From positions 652,241 through 716,240 of the forward strand of contig FN649742.1 of NCBI GenBank assembly GCA_000310025.1: a DNA stretch of 64,000 nt. Direction: 5' to 3'. The first letter of the stretch is position 1; the number at the start of each line of letters is the position of its first letter. A model generated the notes under the pieces. The model was given only the letters and a program-made list of their open reading frames with translations, made no database searches and was not told the DNA's origin. This DNA comes from Ectocarpus siliculosus. Lineage: Eukaryota > Sar > Phaeophyceae > Ectocarpales > Ectocarpaceae. A program made the translations under genes and the position numbers. Positions 13,769 through 26,531 of the stretch are shown here, in pieces.

Positions 13769-16700
13769 CTACTTGGCCTCCTCGAGCGCCGATGCCCCCG
13801 AGATGATTTCGATGAGCTCGGTAGTGATGCGCGACTGACGAGCACGGTTGTAGATGAGGGTAAGGCTGTCGATCATTTCTCCCGCGTTCTTGCTCGCGTT
13901 CTCCATGGCGTTCATGCGAGACGACTGCTCCGAAGTGGCACTCTCCATCAAGCTGTGCCACATCTGCGAGGCCACAAGGTACTCGTACATGTCCTGCGGA
14001 AGAGGAGAAATACAGCCGCAGAACGGCAATAGAGTCGGAAAGGAAACACATGTATGTGAGTCAGGGTCATCGCCACCACCTCCACAGGCTGTTCGCCTTG
14101 CCGAGTGTAGACTTCAGCTTGAAACATTGGAAATTGGAATAGGTACGGTTTTGCATCAACGTCAGGTATGTGTACAGACTCTCATGTCCAGAAGTATATC
14201 ACAACCCAGCGCTAACCCTGGGACCCTGGGTTGATGATGGTGAGGTTTGCCCGGCATACCAGTCTTATTGCACGGTCTAGAAAATATGAGTACATGTAGT
14301 ACAATACCCAAAACGGAACATCCCCCCCCCCCCCCCCCCCACCGAGGCCAGCCAGTGATGCATGCATCAACATCAACGACCGGACTTACCCTCTACTGCT
14401 GTACGATGCAATGCCAGATGAGTGAAAGAGGGCATTGTACAACCATAACACGCTGCTGAGGAGCCAAGGGGCCCTACAGGTTCCTAAATAGTAGCACGGT
14501 ACGGTACGGTACACTTTATACGGTATGCTGGCAAACGAACGAAAACCACACAATTGCTCGACCCCGCGCTATGCTACAGCAGTATGCGGGTAGGGGAATC
14601 GAAAAGTTCCTGCACGGTCGGCGAGTCCGGTGCCATGCGGTCTTAATGTCTTAATCCAACGACAACGGGTCCCGGCAAACAAAGTGGACCGCACTATTGA
14701 GGGACCCTGGCAGCACACAGGAGACAGGCACACTGAGGGGGCCATAGAAATCTGCAAGCACCGACAAGGTCGAAACAAGGATACCAGCTGCTGCCGTACG
14801 AAAGAAAAAGCGGGCATTTACAGAGGAACATGTCTCATCTCAATCTGTCTTACCTGCATGACTTCCTCCTTCGTGTCAGGCTCGAATTCGTACTCGACCA
14901 TCTGCTCTTCTCCTCCCTCCTTGGCCAAGTTAGGAAGGCTCTTGATGGAAGTGTCGTATGCGATAGCCGACTTGAACACGTTGAACACGCTGGGTCGGTT
15001 GATCGATCGAGAACGAGAGGAAGAGGAACCGGGCAGTATGGCAAGTGTGGCACGATGGCTTAGGAAAGGCGTATCGAGGGTGGCGTTGCAGGACGCGTAC
15101 TGGGAATCGAAGGTAGCCAACGAGCGTCCAGCGCTGCTGTTGTGGTGGGTTGCTTGGTTCCAAAAAGAAGGGAAGTAAATACATGAGGAGATGTCGCAAC
15201 ATCTAAAGGTGAAAATGTCTAGCAGGTTCACTGCTGCAGCTTGCCAAGACAATCGGGACACCGGTAGACCAGATCAAGTACCTGGTTTAAAATAAGCGCT
15301 ATCTATCATGTGATCCCATCATGAACATTGGTCCGCGGATAGTGATGGTAACTTCGTCTCGTTTGTGAGGACAAAACTGTGGGAGAAAAGCCCGGAGAGA
15401 GGATCCAAGAAGCCAGTGCGGGACAAAGGCAGTGACCTCTGATCTTACACTTCTCAAGTGTCGGGCAGACAGATCTTACATGTGCATGGTGTCGAAGTCG
15501 TTCTTGAGGGCCTCCGTGGCCATGGCGGTGGCCATGCCGAACTGCATTGGCGTCGTCGCGTCCGTGCAAGCAGCCGTCATCTCCTGCTCTCCCAGAGTAG
15601 CACAACAGCGAAAACACGGCACCAAACCGCACCGCAACGCACCACGACAAGCGCCCGGGGATGGCAAGCCCAATCAGACGATCAGGCCGTAATGGGGGTG
15701 GGGAGCATCGTGGATTGGCCGAAAGGAAGAGGGTCACGCGTCGCCCACTCTCGGGGGAAGTGCGGCCGAAATGATAAAATCACACAGGAGAGTATCAGCA
15801 ATGCGGCTTCCAACGGACGGTAAACGTGGTTCTGGAGATGGCGTCAGCCGCGGCTTTGCAACGCAGTGTATGTACTTCGAAGTAGTGGTACGAGGCGACC
15901 ACAGGAGGAAGCAGATGTGCTTACATCGGCATGGACGCGGGACAGCTGTGAGCGACCCTTCTCTCCCACCACAAAAAGCGTAGTCTCCTTGCCCTGCTCC
16001 TTGGTGCTGATCATCATCTTCTTGATGGCGCGAGTCACGAACGAGTTCACACCTGAACACGAACACGCAGCAGGAACACGCAGCAAAACCACCAACCAAC
16101 CAGCCCAAGACCGCAAGCAACGGTTACGAGTGGGGCAGATCGATAGTCTGAACGACATGGACAACCGCCGTGGGGCAACCGACTTCTGCCGTTTGGGCCA
16201 GCCTGATCTCCCGGCCCGCATGTGTTGCAGAGTTGGAAGGCGACTACAAGGCTTGGATGCTATGCATGAACACACGGTGTTGACGGGAATCCCCAAAATG
16301 TGGTGAAGTCTCGATATTTCTCATCTTCCACGCAAAGACAGCCATTCTTTGGCGCTGGTGGAAAAATTGAAGGCCTCAACACTCCCGACAAAGTGTAAAT
16401 TGGTCACTGAGAGGCCCTGTTGTGATTGCCAGTCGAGGGGTCGTAGAGGCTGATACTGCTGTAAGAAACCATCTATTCGCAACAGCACTAGTGCTCAATA
16501 GCACTATCATTTTCCAGAGCCCTCATAGCCGAACGAGGAACAGCGCAGGTTCTCCTCCTCTCCTAAACACCTTCGCGAGAGATTGAATACGTCACTTGAA
16601 TCAGCTCAATACACGAGCGTAGTAGCGCAAGTCTCACCTCCGCACAGGCCTCGGTCAGAAGAGATGGCCACGATAAGGTTCTTCTGCGGCCAGCCGGATG

Positions 16701-17392
16701 TGTCGATACCGTCCTCTGTCACCATGGGCGGTTCGTTGAGCTCCGCTGTCCATGCCTGAAACACGGCCGCATCAGCGAGAGGCACAGTAGTCGGCGCGAG
16801 GAGCAAGGAGAGAACGTACGACACCAGCAGGACACGTGTCACTAGAGACAAGGGGAAGGTAAGCAGGGAAATGGTGTCCTCACAATGACAGTATCGGCGA
16901 CCGGGTGGCTTGAACACGCTACAGAGCTGTGCATTGTATTTACACAGAGAGAGAACGACACATCCAAGCATCTTAGATATGCAGAGCAGAATATACATCG
17001 GAAGGCCATGCCGACACAAGCCCGCACGCAGACTTTTGAACGCATGGACGAGACTCACGTTGAAAGGTTGTGCCTTGTCAAGCCGCGCCTGGTCCCCGCG
17101 AAGCTTGGCAGCCGAAACCATCTTCATGGACTGCGTGATCTTAGATATGTTCTTCGTTGCGTTGATCCGCATCATGATCTGCTTCTCAGTCGCCATCCCT
17201 CGCACCGACAAGCTTCAGGGGAGGGGGACGGAACGGAACGACAGAAACAGACTATCATGACTGACTCCTGACTCTTTTGTGCGAGTGTAAGGGGTGGGGG
17301 AAAGGAAGCGCCTTGTTCGTTCGTGCCACGAGCAGCCACCGTTTGTGCCAAACTCACCTACCCGAAAGGCACCTTACCCCGTGGATCCTCAT
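13769..17392 (-). CDS. Mitochondrial F1Fo ATP synthase gamma subunit, 7 exons
   Basis: This is the central rotor shaft of F1, which couples proton flow through Fo to ATP synthesis at the mitochondrial inner membrane. Exons in coding order: 17392-17358, 17212-17059, 16755-16638, 16052-15925, 15583-15480, 14989-14854, 13993-13769. All junctions are GT-AG with matching phases and give 299 residues, normal for the family. The N-terminal helix reads [29 protein letters not shown] and the C-terminal signature [14 protein letters not shown] are both present. There is no chloroplast-type regulatory cysteine insert, so the mitochondrial form is meant. The first exon supplies a short basic leader ([11 protein letters not shown] then SLSVRG) before the conserved MATEKQ. 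Its start is inferred from a perfect AG|gtgagt donor and is less certain than the rest. A 19-base C run (14322-14340) lies in the last intron. Confidence 0.96.
14322..14340. repeat. Poly(C) tract in an intron
   Basis: Nineteen consecutive C within the last intron of the ATP synthase gamma gene. Confidence 0.95.
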
Positions 17393-19180
17393 AAGGGAAC
17401 CAACGTTTGTCCGACTACGACCAAACCGCGAGAGACTTGCGTCCTTGCACCCGATGGCGTATTTGGAAAGGTATCATGTATCATGTGTTCGACCATGAGT
17501 TCAATCCCGTCGATACCCGGAGTATAGTAATTTGTACTCTACAGCACAACTGTTGTAGTTGTTATTATGGTAGATGTAGCTATACTTCGACTAAGGTTAT
17601 ATCTCAAACGGGTAGTCTTTCTGTGAGGTTACATTTACTTTCTAAATATAACCAGAAATATGATGTGCTGAGATGATTACATCAACGAACAGCTAAACAC
17701 CAAGGCACAGCAGCCGTCCAAACAACCATAATCGCTCGGTAGATTTCTATCTCGCTGATTGCTCACACCTGATTGCTCCACGTGCTGGCCGAAGGCTTTA
17801 CACTAACAGTGATGGTTTGGATTTCTCAATCGTTGCTTGGAGCAGTTGATGATACTTCAAGTGACGATACGTTGCAATACCCGACCAACTAGTACGTGTG
17901 CAAGCCTACTGCAGTAAAGTACCTCTAATGGTACGTATCAAGTGCTGATCGGACACGCAACAGCCGCTACATAACACGTAACAACCCATGCCATCGACAC
18001 TAGTACGGTGAGTGGAGGCGGTGTTTTCAAGCCTCACATGCGCAACATGGCAAAGACCAAAACAAGCGCGCGAAGAGCTGATTGCTCTGTCCATCTGATA
18101 TACTATTCCCCGGATCGGACCACGATTGTACACGCCTAGGAAGAGCTTGTCAGTTCTTAGCTACGCTACAGCAGCAGATTGCGGCACACCTGGGCACGCC
18201 GATCGAGGACAGGACTGATCCTATGCCTACCGCTGCACAATACTGCTGCACGCCCTGCAAATGTTAATGTTTGCCCAGCCCTACAGGAGGACAGGATGCA
18301 ACCTAACTCTTGTTGTTCTTTTTAATGGCTTTGTTATGCACGGGACGGATCGCCTCTTGCATGCGACGTTGCTATCTTTGCATACTGTGGGAAATACGGG
18401 GGTTGATGGTTCAGGGAGTGTACGGCATGCCATATATGCGGCGGCTTACCATGCCAACCAACACCATTCGGACAAAACCACGTCGAGTCGTATTTTTCGT
18501 AGAGAGTTGCACGACGGTATACGACGTTGTCAATGCAAAGGCGAGACATGGCACGAGAACTACACTCACGAGGACGCACGGCACGGGCAGGAATACGTAC
18601 TGTAACACAAGCACACAGCAGTAGTGTTTGGCTTCGGCTGCCTTGTGGTAAGAGTACCTTTCCCAGAGTGGCGAGGCCTTCCACATGGAAGGAATGAACC
18701 GGGTCATCGCTGGGGTAACCGGACATAGACACGTTGCTTTCTGCCTACATGGCCACATAGCAAGCACTTCACACTTCAGCAGTGTAGCCCATCAAGCCAT
18801 TCTTCACCGTCAACGATAATGCAACCCCGCACCCCTAACCCTTTGGTGTGCACACGCGCCAGACAGGTGAGATGAGATGTTCGTTTCGAGGTGCTCTGGG
18901 TTCGGTTTCTCTCCCCCTGTCTTGTCGCTCTGCGGCAATTGCAAAACCCACCTCGAGCCCAGCGGGCGAGCTTGTCGCAAGGTCCGGCATGCATGGGCGT
19001 GCATTGTGCTCGCGAATGCGTTGCGAGATCAGCTGTCCCGGACTCCAACCCTCTCTTCTCTCGCCCAGGAGGTGGTGTGTGGTTTTCTCTCTGCCCTCTC
19101 CACTGCTCCGTGCGGTGCCGTCTCGTTGCCCCCCCCCGCCCCACCTCTCTCGACCCACCAATTATTTTGCGATCCCCCTC
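17393..19180. other. Non-coding stretch upstream of ATP synthase gamma
   Basis: This holds the promoter side of the gamma gene and the left flank of the MULE. I looked for an alternative transit-peptide exon on the minus strand and found only weak candidates. No gene is supported. Confidence 0.55.
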
Positions 19181-19189
19181 GGGCGGGAC

Positions 19190-19300
19190 GGGCGCGAATA
19201 TTTGCAATCCATGGATTATAAAAGAGAACCACAGTCCAAACATCCGGACGGATCGAAACCCCGGGAAACCGCCCGGAGTGTCCCCGAAGAGGTTCTCCTC
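19190..19300 (+). repeat. Left terminal inverted repeat of the MULE
   Basis: It starts GGGCGCGAATATTTGCAATC and matches the reverse complement of 25132-25242 with few mismatches (for example around the CCGGACGG/CCATATGG site). Similarity fades after the CGAAGAGGTTCT word into CT-rich sequence. Confidence 0.93.
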
Positions 19301-20223
19301 TCTCCCTCTCAAATTCAATATTATCTCGGAGCCTGGATCTAACGCCCGTTGTCTTCGGAAGCAGAGCTCTCGTCTGCAGCAACAGCCTCAACAGTCCATA
19401 CTGCCATACTGGCACATATTTCACGCCAAGGCCACCCTTCGCACCCGGGATGCCCAGGAGACGCTAGGCCTCAGAGGAACAGGAGGACACGACGACACAC
19501 AACGCCCCGTACTTAGAGGAGTGCTCGTCTCTCTCTGTGTGTGTGTCTATCCGCGTGTGGTGCTGCTGTTGTTGTGCGTTTCTGCTGCTGCAAGCAATTG
19601 TTGCTGTAGATTTTGTGAACTACATACAGCAGTATTCTTTTTTTGGTAGATATAACCTGCTGCACGGTGCTGCCGTGATGGATGTCAGTCATCATGGGGC
19701 CGTCAAAATCTGTAGGCATCGTTTAGTTCGCACACCGCAGGCCCGCTCAACAAACTCGAGACGCGGCTCACACGGTTTTCTTCGCAGAGCACACAGGTCG
19801 ACAAGCACAGATAGACGCAGAAAAAAACAAAACAGAACAATCAATATCCAACAGCGATTTGATGATAGACTGACCCCCACCAAAAAAATGAAAGGACCTG
19901 GATATGACCCCAACACGGCAAAAAAGGGGGCGGAAGAAAGAAAAGAAAAGGAAATGGAACAAAAGAAATAAAAACAGGACAGGAACCAGATGGCCCCATC
20001 GAACGCTACACCGCAACAACCAAATAGACATACAAACACAAAATCGACAACATCACAGACGGCGATCGGCGCAAAAACGCCGAAGCGAAAAATAAACAAC
20101 ACACCGAGCCTTGACCTGCCGCCGGGGGGGGACAAAACATCGTTCAGGCATATGCCCCGGTGACGTCGTAAACCTAGGGCCGCGTACCGCTACTCACGTA
20201 CCCCAAAGTATGCAACACCGAAA

Positions 20224-23200
20224 CTAGAGTTGGGACCCCGAAGTCGCGGCTCTCTTGCTACCCCCTCTTGTGTATCTTTCTGCAGCGCCAGGTCGTCTTT
20301 TATTACTTGTCCTAGCGGGCAGGCGAACAGTTCCAGGGTTGGCCATGAAGAGAGCCGCCCCCCGCCCTCCCGTCGTTGTAGTTCCTACCCCGCCTGCTTG
20401 CACATTGACCATCGTCAGAAATTGGTCCACGAGGGCTACGGCGACTGTCGGTGAAAAGCGATCAGACAAAATACTCGCGGCTTGCCCGAGCTTCTTCGTT
20501 ACGTCGGCGTACAACACTTGTCTATCCTGGTCCGTGGGCCCCTTCTCCTTCAAGTCCAACAGGACCGTCTGCACCGTCTGGCTGCTCCCAACGAAAGACT
20601 TCCATCTCCCGCTGCATCCCCCCACCCCCTCTCCCTCTCCCTCTCCCGCCGCCCCGTCCACTTCTCTCGCAGCGTGGCGGTTGGATACCACCCACCGAGG
20701 GCGGGCGACATCCGGCCAGTCCTGCTGCGGTGTTCCCCTCGCCTTTTCCGTCAGCCAGTGCTCGTGCAGGAGGCCTACGTGGAATCTGAATCGGGGGCTG
20801 TACATCATCGCCGCCCACACATGGCGACAAAATAGCCTGAGAGTTTGGAGTGTGCGGCACTGGCAGAGATGGCTACCGTCGGAAAAGAGCAAGACGAGGT
20901 AGTCGAAGGCCTTGTCATCACGCTGCTCGTGAATCCCGAAGACGTAAATGGCGTCGCAAAGCTTGTCCTCCGATGTACTCGAACGTGCGCCCCGAAGCTG
21001 CCGCGCGTTCTGGTCCATCCACCTCCCCACCACCCATCTGGCAAAACGTGATGGCCGCGGTCATCTCTTGCTCCATGAACCGCCGCGGCCAGCCCGCGAT
21101 GGAGAACTCGCAGGACTCGAGCACACTCTTGAAAGCGGTCGCTGGTGGAGCCGCCATCCGATTAGGCGGCAGATGGTCGATTGCGTCACGCAGCATGGCG
21201 GCATCCTTCTGGGAACAGATGATGCCCGAAAAGTACTTCGCCACGTCCAAAAGCGAGGAGCGCGAGTTGCACCTATCCCTGATGAGGGCGTTTTGGCCTG
21301 TTGTGTGTGCGGCGGACAAACACGCAAGAAGCGACACACAAAACCAAACCGTAGGTTAGTGATTGGTGTCATCAGACATCGTTGAAGTCGCAGTACGCCA
21401 AACGACTGAAAGAGAAGCCTATGACTTGACGCACCCATCGCCACAGATGTATGTACACGTGAGCCGGACGATCGCAGTGCACCGACCAAGTACATCAATC
21501 CCGAACAACAGGGGCCGGACAACAGCCACATGTTTCGAAGAGGTCGTAAACATTAGCGTCATGTAGGGAGTTGTTTACTGGTCATCCACTGACGGCGTAC
21601 GATAAATTCGTCCAGAAGCACTCACCAATGGCATAGTAAATAGGGGGCAAGGAAGATAGCCGCCCCCAACCCCTACAGACGTAGAAAAACTCCCAAAAAC
21701 AACGACAACGCTATATGCGCTGTCGTTCTCGAACAAAACGCTCATGATGGCAGATGACGCATACACGCACCTTCAACTCTTGATGTCGTCCACGAACCCA
21801 CGGAGAACACCAGGGGCGACACATATTCCGCCCACCGTGCACGGTCGTCATATACTACTTGCATGTACTTCTCCGCCTTCGGGTACTTTTCGATGAGGGC
21901 GTTGAACTTCCGTTCGAACTTCGCCAATGACAGCTGCTGACGCACACACCTGAACTCGTCCATGAAAGGCTGCGGAAAACACAAACGACGTGGGCCGGGT
22001 GGGTGTTGCGTGAGTTGGGGCCTTTGCGATATGGGCTACCGGTCTGTACGATTGACTGCCACCAACAACCCCGTACACTTCGTTAGCGCTAAGGCGAGAC
22101 GAGGAGAGGGTTGAAAAAACTCAGCGACATACCATTGGTGCTTACAACCTGCTGCTGCTGCTGCTGCTTTTTCTGTGTGCACTGGACGTCGTGAGGTATG
22201 TTTCCGTCGAAGCCGAGGTCGTCTCCGCATCACGGTCTACGCAGAGACGCTGGATATCACTCTTCCAAGTAGGCGACACTGATCCATGACAACGCACCAA
22301 CTCGCACAGGGGATACAAGCGGGAGTGGGGGAGGGGGGCTAGAGTGGGCAGCGTACGTCGCGCGACCAGGACAATACGAGAGGCCAGACTAACCACGCCA
22401 ACACACACAGTAGAGCGCACCTTCATGTACCCACCAAGGACTTTAGCGAGGGCCTTGATAACGTTCTGGTTGAGGTGCCATAAATTGCGCCTCGCCAGCG
22501 CGTCCGGGAACACCTCTCGCACCGCCGCCGTCATCGCCGCGTCCGCGTCCTGGATGAAGGTATCCGGCTGCTTCCCGCGAGACTCCAACGCACTCTTCAA
22601 CATCCACAGGAAAGTGTCCGTTGTGGTGTCGGCCGTTATGCTTTGGCCGACGATCCGCGTCCGATACTCCGAATCGACGACAGCGAGCACACCGAGAGGC
22701 ATACGGTATCTGTTCTTGACAGCGGTGTCGTCGTAGAGCGCAACGTGACCGTACCGATTCCAAAGCGCCACCTGCGTATTCGGAGCATGACGTCGAAGGG
22801 GATCGAGAGCACTTAATTGTGGGTGTGACGTGTGTTGGACGCGTCACAACGCACCCCCACCCTTGCCTACGGCGTGCTTTCGGTCAGACGTCCTACATTT
22901 GCGGACGGCGAAGCGGTACGTGCGAGATGCTAAAATGAAAGCAAACCTTCCGGCTGGGGAATATTCGTATGGGGCACAACGACCGGCGACCTACCTGCTC
23001 TCTCGTTTGCCACCAGATGTGCGTCAGGCGGCCGCTGTCATCCATCTTGATCTCGCACACTCCGCCGTCGGCCGTCGCGGCCATGACCTGAAATTGCAAC
23101 ATGTTAAGCGCCCGGAAACATCGAGGGCATCAGCGCAAAACCACGACGACGGCACGGCACACATTTTTTACCTCCAACATTTCTTGGTTTGGTGTCATGG

Positions 23201-23480
23201 GGCATATATTCTCCCGGTTGTCACCTGCGATCGTATGTGTCTTGTCGCCCGGATACCGCCTTGAGCAAAACCCAACATCCCACACACAAACAAGAGAGGC
23301 AACAGTCTCAACGGACACATGGACACACCTCTTCGTACGCATCGGCAGCATCTCTCGGCTTCTCCGCCCCGTGCACAATGGCAGCTGCGTTCTGCACCGC
23401 GCGCTTGTTGATGTCGATGTCGCTGTCCTCGTGCAACGCCTTCATTGCTTTCGTCACCTCTTTTGGCTTCATCCCATGAC
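20224..23480 (-). CDS. MULE transposase (DDE core plus SWIM zinc finger), spliced, with a +1 frame change
   Basis: It is predicted to cut and paste the surrounding element by binding its TIRs. Recognisable exons: 23480-23329, 23210-23172, 23087-22995, 22771-22421, 21969-21771, then 21297 to the stop at 20224. Catalytic candidates are the Asp in LYDDTAVKNRY, the Asp in FIQDADAAM and the Glu in TTSRVEG, in MULE spacing; HLNQNVIKAL is also typical. The SWIM motif reads CQC...FCRH in the last exon. That exon is open in one frame down to about 21040 and in the next frame from there on. The switch falls in a G-rich run (GGGTGGTGGGGAGG), so it is either a real frameshift or a base-call error. Exons upstream of 23480, including the start codon, were not resolved. 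Confidence 0.85.
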
Positions 23481-23690
23481 CTGCGCCGTATGGGAGAGCC
23501 GGGAGCACAAAAATAAGTGGCGTGTCACAGACAAACAGGGTAACAATGTGGAGGCGACAGCAGTACCACGCTTCAAGGGCCGTTCGTCATGCGGCATCAT
23601 GACTACCAACCATGACAAACCGTGGGATACGACGGGAGCCACTGTAGACCTACTCCAACGAGTTCAATCTTCCTTGCCCCATATTTGATT

Positions 23691-24615
23691 CACAAGACAA
23701 GACAAATGAAACGTTTCGCCGTCCACCGCTGAGTACACGAAAACAGCGAACCGAACGTGCACGCGTTGAAAGGCACGAGGTGCAGCACAGCAGGGACAAT
23801 CAATTGGCGTGCTACACCCACGAAAACAATGGCAGGGCCTCTACAGGGAGCCTTGATGTGGACCGGGGGAATGCCAGATACCGGTGCTCTTTTCATGGGG
23901 CCAAGGGGAACAGCAGCAGCAACATCAAGTAAAGCACACAAAAAAACATTGTGGGTGTCACGCCGAACGGCACGTGTCAAGCACCAACCCGTCTCGCCTG
24001 CGTTTCCGGCGGGGGGCTGGTGGTCAATGTCTGCTGCTGTTGTTGCTGTACGGGGTGGGCTTGTACAGGGTAGCCCGCAAAACCTCCGGCGGCCCCAGCA
24101 TCGGGAGCACCCACAGGGGCCGGAGTTCCCAACGGCAGACCAGTGCGAGGTGAAAGCATGGCCTGCAACCGCACGCGAAACCCACCACGCGGCGGAATGG
24201 AAGGACACCATGTCAACGTTTGATCACAAGACAAGACAAATGAAACGTTTCGCCGTCCACCGCTGAGTACACGAAAACAGCGAACCGTACGTGCACGCGT
24301 TGAAAGGCACGAGGTACAGCACAGCAGCGACAATCCACTGGCGTGCTACACCCACGGAACAAACATTGCCGGTGTCACGTCGAACCGCACTTGTCAAACA
24401 TCAACCCGTCTCGCCTGCGTTTCCGGCGGAGGGCTGGTGGTCAATATCTGCTGCTGTTGTTGCTGTACGGGGTGGGCTTGTACAGGGTAGCCCGCAAAGG
24501 CTCCCGCAGCGCCAGCATGACGAGCACCGTAAGAGGCCGACAGAGCAGCACTGGATGGAAGCATTCCTAGCAATGACACTACCGCACGGCAGGCCACGGG
24601 TCCCACGACGCGAAC
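23691..24615. repeat. Tandem duplication inside the MULE
   Basis: Unit 1 (23691-24224) and unit 2 (24225-about 24615) both begin CACAAGACAAGACAAATGAA and stay highly similar. Unit 2 lacks a block of about 115 bases present in unit 1 (roughly 23830-23940). On the minus strand each unit has the potential to encode a Gln/Pro-rich segment with the words GYPVQAHPVQQQQQQ and TTSPPPETQARR. This may be a duplicated exon of the transposase N-terminus, but the splice sites are not convincing. Confidence 0.85.
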
Positions 24616-25131
24616 ATGGAGGGTAGACACATGAAGTTAAGGAGGTTGGGCAAGTGCGTGCACAATGCCTGCACCTCTACCAGCCCAGCACTGCTGTAGC
24701 ACCACCATACAGCCGAGCAGCCAGAAGAAAAGACTCCGGACTATACGGCAAGGACAACAGGCAGGGCCTGGCCTGGCCTGACCACACCAGTGCAGGCACA
24801 TGATCACCAACGTACGTACGACGGCAACAACAGGTACAGAGCAGCATCGACACGTGGGACAGCATGAGGGAGGCTGCAACACAGGAGACAGACCAACACA
24901 CACATGGCGCTGGTGCGGGTGCGGCCGTTGCTATTTTATTTCCAAAAAAAACATCACAGAGAGGGTGAGGGTGAGGCACAGACACAGAGGATGCACGGAC
25001 GCCTGTCGGGACGGGATCTCACCAGTTATCGTTGTGTGTTGTCTCCTCGTCTTCCCCCAGCGTGCGGGTGCGTGTCGCCGCCTTCAGACGGCTCTCCGCC
25101 GCCGTGATTATCGCTGCTTTTATAGGAGAGG

Positions 25132-25242
25132 GAGAAGAACCTCTTCGGGGACACTCCGGGCGGTTTCCCGGGGTTTCGATCCATATGGATGTTTGGACTG
25201 TGGTTCTCTTCTATAATCCATGGATTGCAAATATTCGCGCCC
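25132..25242 (-). repeat. Right terminal inverted repeat of the MULE
   Basis: Reverse complement of the left repeat, ending in CGCGCCC directly before the second GGGCGGGAC target copy. Confidence 0.93.
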
Positions 25243-25251
25243 GGGCGGGAC

Positions 25252-26531
25252 AACTACCTGAACCACCACATCCCGGATGTTATCCCAGGGACACAGAGAT
25301 ACAGCGACGGAGCGTCCTGGCATTCGATAATCAATCATTGGATCAGCAGGTATGAACTGAACTTCAGCTGTATCGATGCCCTTGTGGGTTTTGACGCCGA
25401 CATCGATTATTGCCCTAACTCATCCGTGATACAGCAAGAGGTGCGATTTTTAGATACATTGTACTTGTACCGGTCCGCTATTCCATTCTCTCTTGTGTAC
25501 ATACGAAGCATGCATAGAAAAGTTCACACACTATGTTCCCAGTTCCTGGTCTGTGCTACCCCTGCTTTGTCCACAAAACAGTTGCTAATACACGGGTTGC
25601 CCTCCAAAGCAGGCATGATCGCGTGACACAGGTCACACCCACTAGTGAGGCTGAGGTGATGCATGTACCGCAAAGCCCTTTGCCCCGCAAGGCCCCACTG
25701 TGCCGGAATTGAGCTCATGCGGTACACACGTGACACAAGCGCAGGCACTTGGGGACACCGTTTGGCCACAACGACGGTTCCTTCCGCGGGAACCACGGTA
25801 CTTGATAAGTTGATAAGTTGATCAAGTGATGTTGTTGTGAGGTAGCATTCAGCAGCAGGCAGCAGTATTAGCAGTTAAACCATGCTTACCCTCATTACTT
25901 CTTAATTTTGGTCCTGTCCTTGGACCTATCTATTTAGCATAATAATACGTACATGTAAGCAGTAATGCAACTCCGTGCCAAATGTGCCGCATTGAACCAA
26001 CTCACTGCCGCGATCAGCACGAATAGACTACACACGATCTGGTTGTGTTCGCAATTACAGGCTGAAAACACTGAGGAGACGTTGCAGTTGAACAATTGCA
26101 GGAAGCTCTTCTCTGCTACAGTTGCGGCCCGCTAGTCAGGATAAATGTACAACCAGGGAGTAAAATGTTTTACGGTAGGCAAGCATACGCGTAGACTAGA
26201 TGTCATGTGTTTTTCGAAAGGGTGCAGCATACAGACCACCCGATACCCAACCCGTCCCAACATATTCTTTCTACACCTTCCCAGCATAACGTACAGTCGG
26301 ATGCACAAGATGGCCATTACCCACAGGGGAGAATCGCTGTGTGCTGCTTCGGGAACCGTAGAAACACTGGTAGCATTATGTATCGTCTTCATTGCTAATT
26401 TAGCCTCGACTGCTGTCATCCGTGAATAGAGATGGATTCGCTGTGGTAGATTACGAAAATAAAAAAAGACGTACAGCAGTAGAAATAGTTCGGAGTTCGA
26501 GGCTGGGGATTTCGCGAAAAATGAGAAAAAT
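25252..26531. other. Non-coding stretch between MULE and GGCGGT element
   Basis: I see no gene or clear repeat. Open frames here are short and look like chance. Confidence 0.55.

Larger units (their letters stand above)
19190..25242. mobile_element. Mutator-like DNA transposon (MULE), 6,053 bp, with TIRs and 9-bp target duplication
   Basis: Both ends carry near-identical inverted repeats starting GGGCGCGAATATTTGCAATC, about 110 bp long with only a few differences. The element is flanked by the perfect 9-bp direct repeat GGGCGGGAC (19181-19189 and 25243-25251). TIRs of this length and 9-bp duplications are the hallmarks of Mutator elements. Inside, on the minus strand, lies a spliced transposase with a MULE DDE core and a SWIM zinc finger. 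The intact target duplication and similar ends suggest a fairly recent insertion. Besides the transposase the element carries a diverged tandem duplication (23691-24615). The stretch 19300-20223 on the 3' side of the transposase shows no further gene. Confidence 0.94.

Noticed and set aside
19300-20220. Second gene in the MULE on the plus strand (open frame near 18891-19649)
   Set aside because: It crosses the left TIR border and the target duplication, so it cannot be an element gene. The composition is CT-rich low complexity.
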